Assembly: GCF_947623445.1 (NCBI RefSeq)
Contig: NC_135242.1
Span: 23,622,001-23,686,000, forward strand
From: Clavelina lepadiformis
Taxonomy: Eukaryota > Chordata > Ascidiacea > Aplousobranchia > Clavelinidae
Direction: 5' to 3'
Length of the DNA stretch: 64,000 nucleotides
A model generated the notes under the pieces. It was not told the DNA's origin. It did no database searches and was given only the letters and a program-made list of their open reading frames with translations. The translations under genes and the position numbers were made by a program. Shown in pieces: positions 58,190-64,000 of the stretch (position 1 is its first letter; every line of letters starts with the position of its first letter).

Positions 58190-58310
58190 AATCGCCTTAA
58201 CCACTCCGCCACCTCAACTGTGCCTAATGCATAGATGAAATAGATAAAATGCCACATTTCCGAATATCCATATGAAATTGCAAAAGTAATATCGGCGTTA
58301 AGTAATATCA
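58190..58310 (-). pseudogene. Inverted tRNA-Ser 5' fragment with its spacer
   Basis: On the minus strand, gaggtggcggagtggttaag is the 5' half of a tRNA-Ser. It is preceded by the spacer found before the CGA-type copies at 60051 and 60210 (cgatattacttttgcaattt, tttcatctatgcattaggca). The 3' half is missing. Confidence 0.75.
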
Positions 58311-58427
58311 TACTACATTGGAAAAATCGGTGCACGTCGATCGACAAGATGCAGGTTCAAACCAGCGGGCCGCAGAGTGACGAGCCAACAACCGTTTGAT
58401 GACCATAAACTGACGTCTAGGCCACCA

Positions 58428-58994
58428 GCTGGCTATACTGACGTCGACGCCACAATCTGGCTGGACTGACGTCTAGGCCACAGGCTGGCTAAACTGACGT
58501 CTAGGCCACCAGCTGGCTAGACTGACGTCTAGGCCACCAGCTGGCTAGACTGACGTCTAGGCCACCGGCTAACTAGACTGACGTTTAGGCCACCGGCTGG
58601 CTAGACTGACGTTTAGGCCACCGGCTGGCTAGACTGACGTCTAGGCCGACAGCTGGCTGGACTAACGTCTAGGCCACCAGCTGGCTAAACTGACGTCTAG
58701 GCCACCAGCTGGCTAGACTGACGTCTAGGCCACCGGCTAACTAGACTGACGTCTAGGCCACCGGCTGGCTAGACTGACGTCTAGGCCGAAAGCTGGCTGG
58801 ACTGACGTCTAGGCCGACAGCTGGCTAGACTGACGTCTAGGCCGAAAGCTGGCTAAACTGACGTCTAGGCCGACAGCTGGCTAGACTGACGTCTAGGCCG
58901 ACAGCTGGCTAGACTGACGTGTAGGCCGACAGCTGGCTAAACTGACGTCTAGGCCGACAGCTGGCTAGACTGACGTCTAGGCCGACAGCTGGCG
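58428..58994. repeat. 28-bp minisatellite, ~20 units
   Basis: The unit is about TAGACTGACGTCTAGGCCAC then CAGCTGGC, with variants CCGGCTGGC, CGACAGCTGGC and CGAAAGCTGGC. Each unit holds two short palindromes, GACGTC and CAGCTG. The leader at 58319-58427 is shared with 60385-60478. Confidence 0.92.
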
Positions 58995-59050
58995 ACAGAC
59001 TTGAAATTAGTTGGGCTCTGCCCGCGTAGGTTGGAATATTGCCGACAACG
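58991..59050 (+). pseudogene. tRNA-Ser 3' fragment
   Basis: gcgacagacttgaaattag through gccgacaacg; the 5' third is replaced by the minisatellite. It shares the variants aaattag and ggttggaatattgcc with the copy at 61375. Confidence 0.8.
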
Positions 59051-59126
59051 CGGAATTGAAATTATTTTTTCATAGGAGACTCGAGAAAAATGCGATTTTA
59101 ACAATTTGCATTGTAAATTAAGCACA

Positions 59127-59208
59127 GTTGTCGTGGCCGAGTGGTTAAGGCGACAGAATTGAAATATGTAGGGCTCTGCCCGCGTAGGTTCGAATCCTGC
59201 CGACAACG
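59127..59208 (+). tRNA. tRNA-Ser(UGA), variant form B
   Basis: Acceptor GTTGTCG/CGACAAC, A box TGGCCGAGTGG, B box GGTTCGAATCC. The anticodon arm reads acagaattgaaatatgt, with a G-A mismatch and a changed loop base. Long variable arm as in serine tRNAs. Confidence 0.7.
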
Positions 59209-59284
59209 TGGGATTGAAATTATGTTTTCATAAGAGATTCGAGAAAAGTGCGATTATATTTATTTGCTTTGAACATTAAGCACA

Positions 59285-59366
59285 GTTGTCGTGGCCGAGT
59301 GGTTATGGCGACAGACTTGAAATCTGTTGGGCTCTGCCCGCGTAGGTTCGAATCCTGCCGACAACG
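59285..59366 (+). tRNA. tRNA-Ser(UGA), form A
   Basis: Intact anticodon stem ACAGA/TCTGT with anticodon TGA, long variable arm, and intact A and B boxes apart from ggttatggc in the D arm. A TTTT tract follows about 20 bases downstream as a Pol III terminator. Confidence 0.85.
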
Positions 59367-59442
59367 CGGGATTGAAATTATGTTTTCATAAGAGATTCGA
59401 GAAAAGTGCGATCTTATTTATTTGCGTTGAACATTAAGCACA

Positions 59443-59524
59443 GTTGTCGTGGCCGAGTGGTTAAGGCGACAGACTTGAAATATGTAGGGATCTGCCCGCG
59501 TAGGTTCGAATCCTGCCGACAACG
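59443..59524 (+). tRNA. tRNA-Ser(UGA), variant form B
   Basis: Anticodon stem ACAGA/TATGT carries one mismatch; variable arm gggatctgccc. The rest matches the intact form. Confidence 0.7.
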
Positions 59525-59600
59525 CGGGATTGAAATTATGTTTTCATAAGAGATTCGGGAAAAGTGCGAGTTTATTTATTTGCATTGAACATTAAGCACA

Positions 59601-59682
59601 GTTGTCGTGGCCGAGTGGTTAAGGCGACAGACTTGAAATCTGTTGGGCTCTGCCCGCGTAGGTTCGAATCCTGCCGACAACG
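59601..59682 (+). tRNA. tRNA-Ser(UGA), form A
   Basis: All stems pair, including anticodon stem ACAGA/TCTGT around CTTGAAA. Both Pol III boxes match and TTTT follows. Confidence 0.92.
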
Positions 59683-59758
59683 CGGAATTGAAATTATGTT
59701 TTCATAAAAGATTCGAGAAAAGTGCGATCTTATTTATTTGCGTTGAACATTAAGCACA

Positions 59759-59840
59759 GTTGTCGTGGCCGAGTGGTTAAGGCGACAGACTTGAAATATG
59801 TAGGGCTCTGCCCGCGTAGGTTCGAATCCTGCCGACAACG
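59759..59840 (+). tRNA. tRNA-Ser(UGA), variant form B
   Basis: Anticodon stem mismatch (TATGT); other arms intact. Confidence 0.72.
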
Positions 59841-59926
59841 CGGGATTGAAATTATGTTTTCATAAGAGATTTGGGAAAAGTGCGAACTTATTTATTTGCG
59901 TTGAACATTAAGCACAGTTGTCGTTG

Positions 59927-59973
59927 GGCCCTGCCCGAAATCTGAATCGAATCCCCGAATCCTGTCGACAACG
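59927..59973 (+). pseudogene. Internally deleted tRNA-Ser
   Basis: The acceptor halves gttgtcg and cgacaac remain, but the D and anticodon arms are lost. It marks the junction between the UGA and CGA sub-arrays. Confidence 0.75.
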
Positions 59974-60050
59974 CCGATATTACTTTTGCAATTTCAAATG
60001 GATAATCGGAAATGCGCCATTTTATCTATTTCATCTATGCATTCAGCACA

Positions 60051-60132
60051 GTTGTCGTGGCCGAGTGGTTAAGGCGACAGACTCGAAATCTATTGGGCCC
60101 TACCCGCGTAGGTTCGAATCCCGCCGACAACG
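60051..60132 (+). tRNA. tRNA-Ser(CGA)
   Basis: Same body as the UGA copies but anticodon loop CTCGAAA, giving CGA. The stem ACAGA/TCTAT has one C-A mismatch. Boxes are intact. The spacer before it differs from that of the UGA units. Confidence 0.75.
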
Positions 60133-60209
60133 CCGATATTACTTTTGCAATTTCATATGGATATTCGGAAATGTGGCAGTTTATCTATTTCATCTATGCA
60201 TTAGGAACA

Positions 60210-60291
60210 GTTGTCGTAGCGGAGTGGTTAAGGCGACAGACTCGAAATCTGTTGGGCCCAGCCCGCTTACGTTCGAATCCCGCCGAAAAAG
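60210..60291 (+). pseudogene. tRNA-Ser(CGA), probably dead
   Basis: The anticodon arm ACAGA-CTCGAAA-TCTGT is perfect, but the 3' acceptor strand reads cgaaaaa and no longer pairs with gttgtcg. The A box is tagcggagtgg. Confidence 0.65.
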
Positions 60292-60477
60292 CCGATATTA
60301 CTTTTGCAATTTAATCTGGATATTGCATATGCGTATTCATAGGAATATGAAACTAGGGGGTGGGTGGAGGGTACTCATACTACAGTGGAAAAATCGGTAA
60401 ACGTCGTTCGACAAGATGCAGGTTCAAACTAGCGGGCCGCAGAGTGACGAGCCAACAACCGTTTGATGACCATAGAC

Positions 60478-60617
60478 TGACGTGTAGGCCACCAGCTGGC
60501 TAGACTCACGCGTAGGCCACCAGCTGGCTACACTCACGCGTAGGCCACCAGCTGGCTACACTGACGCGTAGGCCACCAGCTGGCTACACTGACGTCTAGG
60601 CCACCAGCTGGCTAGAC
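60478..60617. repeat. 28-bp minisatellite, second array, ~5 units
   Basis: Same unit as 58428-58994, with gacgcg for gacgtc in most copies. It resumes for one to two units at 61084-61120 after the hAT insertion. Confidence 0.9.
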
Positions 60618-61083
60618 CAGGGGTGGGCAAACTACGGCCCGCGTTGCCACTTTCTGCGGCCCGCCGGCACCTGCAGAAACTCCTACTCATCACTTATTGT
60701 TTCAATTAAACAGGTTACATGACAAATTATTACCTTTACGAGTGTGTTTTTCTCTTCACTTTCAGTGCGTAAACACACACACGCCAGTCGCGCATGTATT
60801 GCAACATGCTTTCAGCAACTAGCGGTCCACTTCTCACGCATTGTTTGATTCAAGTGTTTGATCATAAAATACAAATACGGTTGCGGCTACCGTAGGCTTT
60901 TGGGATGAAGTTGCGTAGCTTTAAACGTAACTGAGTGTGAAATGCAAAAATTGTGTTTAATATAAATATGCGTTTATTTACATACCGGGTAAACTTTCCT
61001 ACTTTGTAATGAGAGTGTGCGGCCCGCCGGCTGCAACATTTTTTCCAATGCGGCCCGCAGTACAAAAAATTTGCCCACCCCTG
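60618..61083. mobile_element. hAT element, 466 bp, inside the minisatellite
   Basis: Starts CAGGGGTGGGCAAACTACGG and ends AAATTTGCCCACCCCTG, with subterminal gcggcccgc blocks at both ends. The flanks are GGCTAGAC and GGCTACAT, a partial match hard to judge within a repeat. No transposase motif. Confidence 0.85.
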
Positions 61084-61127
61084 GGCTACATTGACATCTA
61101 GGCCACCAGCTGGCCTAGACTGAAAAA

Positions 61128-61143
61128 AACAGACTTGAAATCT
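61128..61143 (+). pseudogene. Anticodon-arm remnant of tRNA-Ser
   Basis: cagacttgaaatctgg survives alone at the end of the second minisatellite array. Confidence 0.45.
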
Positions 61144-61374
61144 GGAACGATGTTTTTCAAATATAGGCGCTTAGGTTAACAGTAAGTCAAACTGAAGGAA
61201 ATAACAGAAGTTTACTTTAGTACTTAAAATTTGGTTGAAACTAGCTTATAGTTAACTAGGAAACTCTACTTTAATAAAGAACTGAAAAAAGTGGCAGCAA
61301 ACGATAACAAAATTTTTTCATCAGAGATTCGAGAAAAGTGCGAGTTTATCTATTTGCAGTGCAAATTAAGCACA
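61144..61374. other. Unassigned spacer
   Basis: Unique sequence leading into the usual array spacer (gagattcgagaaaagtgcga) from about 61322. Confidence 0.4.
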
Positions 61375-61456
61375 GTTGTCGTGACGGAGTGGTTAAGGCG
61401 ACAGACTTGAAATTAGTTGGGCTCTGCCGGCGTAGGTTGGAATATTGCCGACAACG
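61375..61456 (+). pseudogene. tRNA-Ser(UGA), degraded
   Basis: A box gtgacggagtgg, anticodon stem ACAGA/TTAGT and B box GGTTGGAATAT are all altered. The closest relative is the fragment at 58991. Confidence 0.65.
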
Positions 61457-61532
61457 CGGAATTAAAATTATTTTTTTATAGGAGATTCGAGAAAAGTGGG
61501 ATTTTAACAATTTGCATTGTAAATTAAGCACA

Positions 61533-61614
61533 GTTGTCGTGGCCGAGTGGTTAAGGGGACAGACTTGAAATCTGTTGGGCTCTGCCCGCGTAGGTTCGAA
61601 TCCTGCCGACAACG
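61533..61614 (+). tRNA. tRNA-Ser(UGA), form A
   Basis: Intact anticodon, variable and T arms. The single change ggggacag (for ggcgacag) affects the D-stem end. Confidence 0.82.
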
Positions 61615-61690
61615 CGGAATTGAAATTATGTTTTCATAAGAGATTCGAGAAAAGTGCGATCTTATTTATTTGCGTTGAACATTAAGTACA

Positions 61691-61771
61691 GTTGTCGTGG
61701 CCGAGTGGTTAAGGCGACAGACTTGAAATATGTAGGGATCGGCCGCGTAGGTTCGAATCCTCCCGACAACG
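61691..61771 (+). tRNA. tRNA-Ser(UGA), variant form B, one base short
   Basis: TATGT in the anticodon stem, variable arm shortened to gggatcggccgc, and cctcccgacaac at the 3' end. Probably weak or dead. Confidence 0.6.
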
Positions 61772-61847
61772 CGGGATTGAAATTATGTTTTCATAAGAGA
61801 TTCGAGAAAAGTGCGAGTTTGTTTATTTGCATTGAACATTAAGCACA

Positions 61848-61929
61848 GTTGTCGTGGCCGAGTGGTTAAGGCGACAGACTTGAAATCTGTTGGGCTCTGT
61901 CCGCGCAGGTTCGAATCCTGCCGACAACG
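61848..61929 (+). tRNA. tRNA-Ser(UGA), form A
   Basis: All stems sound; minor variant gtccgcgcagg in the variable arm. Confidence 0.88.
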
Positions 61930-62005
61930 CGGAAGTGAAATTATGTTTTCATAAGAGATTCGGGAAAAGTGCAATCTTATTTATTTGCGTTGAACATTAA
62001 GCACA

Positions 62006-62087
62006 GTTGTCGTGGCCGAGTGGTTAAGGCGACAGACTTGAAATATGTAAGGCTCTGTCCGCGTAGGTTCAACTCCTGCCGACAACG
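62006..62087 (+). tRNA. tRNA-Ser(UGA), variant form B
   Basis: TATGT stem variant, and B box GGTTCAACTCC in place of GGTTCGAATCC, so transcription may be weak. Confidence 0.6.
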
Positions 62088-62161
62088 CGGGATTGAAATT
62101 ATGTTTTCATAAGAGATTCGAGAAAAGTGCGAGTTTGTTTATTTGCATTGAACATTAAGCA

Positions 62162-63205
62162 TTAGCAACCCAATCAACAAAACTCAAAAGCTTAGAAAAT
62201 ACGCTATCCAAAGATGTCAGCACACTCCATAGTTTCTTCGATAAATGGTACCTGAAAATGAATACCTCCAAAACCGTTACTTCTGTATTCCACCTGGACA
62301 ACCAACGCGCAACCCAGACACTGAAAATACGCATTGGAAGCAAGCCGCTACCAGCAGAGCGTAACCCAAAATATCTTGGAGTAACACTAGACAGAACATT
62401 GACTTACAGCAAACACACTGAAAATGTAGCGCAGAAATTGAAAACCAGGAACTCGATTCTGAAGAAACTCACTGGAACAACTTGGGGTGCTCACCAAACC
62501 ACACTTAGAACATCAGCCTTGGCACTCTGCTATAGTGTAGCAGAATACTGTGCGCCAGTATGGGAACGCAGCAAACACACAAACAAAATTGACATTCAAC
62601 TCAATAATACAATGGAAATTCTCTCAGGCTCCTTAAAATCAACACCCAAGATCTGGCTTCCAACCATGGCAGCTATAGCTCCACCACACCTCCGAAGACA
62701 GGAAACCACCGAACGGATTCACAACCAAATTGACGACCTGCCCGACGACATTCCACTCAGTCAAGTCACTCAAAATGCACCCACCACAAAACGATTAAAA
62801 AGCCGCAAACCTTTATATAACTCACACAACAGTAACTTCGATGTGCACACAGCCTGGAAAAAACCTACTGGCAAAAACACAAACCTCTTGGAGCAGATTT
62901 GATAACCGACCCCACAAAAGCACTACCCGGTTTCTCAACATCCACACGAAAAATGTGGTCCACGGCAAACAGAATAAGATCTAGACAGGCAAGAACAGCT
63001 TCAAACTTATATTGATGGGGCTTAATCGACTCCCCAACATGCCCAGCATGTAACGAAGCCCCCTAAGATACGGACCACCTCGTGATAAAATGCCCCAATA
63101 CAAAGTTGACTGGAGGCTACAGCACCGTCAATGAATGCGGCCAAAACTTCAAAAACTGGATTGACAATATGATGGTGAACGTGTGAAGACCATACGACGA
63201 TGATG
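62162..63205 (+). mobile_element. 5'-truncated non-LTR retrotransposon (LINE, jockey-like)
   Basis: The insert is flanked by a 15-bp direct repeat attgaacattaagca (62147-62161 and 63206-63220), which is array spacer sequence. The frame is open from the first base to 62902 and encodes the end of a jockey-type reverse transcriptase: FFDKWYLKMNTSKTV, PKYLGVTLDRTLTYSKH, LKKLTGTTWGAHQTTLRTSA, then IAPPHLRRQ. Stops begin only after 62902. The 3' end closes with GATGATGATT. Target duplication and 5' truncation are typical of target-primed reverse transcription. Confidence 0.92.
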
Positions 63206-63222
63206 ATTGAACATTAAGCACA

Positions 63223-63304
63223 GTTGTCGTGGCCGAGTGGTTAAGGCGACAGACTTGAAATCTGTTGGGCTCTGCCCGCGTAGGTTCGAATCCTGCCGAC
63301 AACG
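63223..63304 (+). tRNA. tRNA-Ser(UGA), form A
   Basis: All stems and both Pol III boxes intact. It is the first copy after the LINE insertion. Confidence 0.92.
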
Positions 63305-63380
63305 CGGAAGTGAAATTATGTTTTCATAAGAGATTCGAGAAAAGTGCAATCTTATTTATTTGCGTTGAACATTAAGCACA

Positions 63381-63462
63381 GTTGTCGTGGCCGAGTGGTT
63401 AAGGCGACAGACTTGAAATATGTAGGGCTCTGTCCGCGTAGGTTCGAATCCTGCCGACAACG
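63381..63462 (+). tRNA. tRNA-Ser(UGA), variant form B
   Basis: TATGT stem variant; variable arm gggctctgtcc. Otherwise intact. Confidence 0.7.
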
Positions 63463-63538
63463 CGGAATTGAAATTATGTTTTCATAAGAGATTCGAGAAA
63501 AGTGCGATCTTATTTATTTGCGTTGAACATTAAGTACA

Positions 63539-63620
63539 GTTGTCGTGGCCGAGTGGTTAAGGCGACAGACTTGAAATATGTAAGGATCTGCCCGCGTAGG
63601 TTCGAATCCTCCCGACAACG
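63539..63620 (+). tRNA. tRNA-Ser(UGA), variant form B
   Basis: TATGT stem and variable arm aggatctgccc, with cctcccgacaac at the 3' end. Two B forms occur in a row here, breaking the alternation. Confidence 0.6.
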
Positions 63621-63696
63621 CGGGATTGAAATTATGTTTTCATAAGAGATTCGAGAAAAGTGCGGGTTTGTTTATTTGCCTTGAACATTAAGCACA

Positions 63697-63778
63697 GTTG
63701 TCGTGGCCGAGTGGTTAAGGCGACAGACTTGAAATCTGTTGGGCTCCGCCCGCGCAGGTTCGAATCCTGCCGACAACG
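63697..63778 (+). tRNA. tRNA-Ser(UGA), form A
   Basis: Intact anticodon stem and boxes; variable arm gggctccgccc still pairs. Confidence 0.9.
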
Positions 63779-63854
63779 CGGAAGTGAAATTATGTTTTCA
63801 TAAGAGATTCGAGAAAAGTGCAATCTTATTTACTTGCGTTGAACATTAAGCACA

Positions 63855-63936
63855 GTTGTCGTGGCCGAGTGGTTAAGGCGACAGACTTGAAGTATGTAGG
63901 GCTCTGTCCGCGTAGGTTCAATTCCTGCCGACAACG
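63855..63936 (+). tRNA. tRNA-Ser(UGA), variant form B
   Basis: Anticodon loop CTTGAAG with stem TATGT, and B box GGTTCAATTCC. The array spacer continues to the window end, so more copies probably follow. Confidence 0.62.
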
Positions 63937-64000
63937 CGGGATTGAAATTATGTTTTCATAAGAGATTCGGGAAAAGTGCGAACTTATTTATTTGCGTTGA

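Noticed and set aside
58428-58994. Regular short repeats resembling a CRISPR array
   Set aside because: The units are contiguous without unique spacers and the DNA is clearly animal; it is a minisatellite.
59918-60400. 160-residue frame through the tRNA array
   Set aside because: It is a read-through of tRNA genes and spacers; its repeated peptide follows the tRNA repeat.

Overview
The window is animal nuclear DNA: AT-rich, with genes split by short GT-AG introns and packed between many transposon remains. Vesicular-transporter, polycystin/REJ and GTF2I-repeat genes, compact introns and a very high load of hAT elements suggest a marine invertebrate, perhaps a tunicate. The species cannot be fixed from sequence alone.

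Host genes. (1) 5356-8211 (-) is a complete 8-exon gene for a 472-residue SLC18-type vesicular transporter. All its intron phases agree. (2) 11688-12466 (+) holds the last three exons of a diverged paralogue with matching junctions. (3) 17656-19959 (+) is a multi-exon gene joining a degenerate homeodomain-like helix, an HMG-like segment and a GTF2I-type repeat. (4) 43204-45850 (+) is a nine-exon run of a polycystin/REJ receptor gene, followed by a fossil Gypsy element instead of the rest of the gene. (5) 38115-38620 (-) is a broken Na,K-ATPase pseudogene.

Mobile DNA. hAT elements dominate. At least ten can be delimited by terminal inverted repeats and 8-bp target duplications, several nested in each other (10.0-10.9 kb, 25.7-26.8 kb inside a 24.4-27.3 kb transposase, 52.8-53.4 kb). 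Relics of piggyBac, PIF/Harbinger, P element, Mutator-like, pogo/Tigger, a PHD-finger transposase-like element, a 5'-truncated LINE and one fossil Gypsy element are also visible.

Right end. 55.8-58.1 kb carries two AT-rich tandem repeat blocks. 58.3-61.1 kb carries two arrays of a 28-bp palindrome-rich minisatellite. 59.1 kb to the window end is a tRNA-Ser array, with a repeat unit near 158 bp, in which an intact form and an anticodon-stem variant alternate. A LINE has landed in the array. Two tRNA-Val-like genes lie near 46.3 kb.

The genes do not form a pathway. The window reads as a few host genes separated by transposon graveyards and a tandem tRNA cluster.
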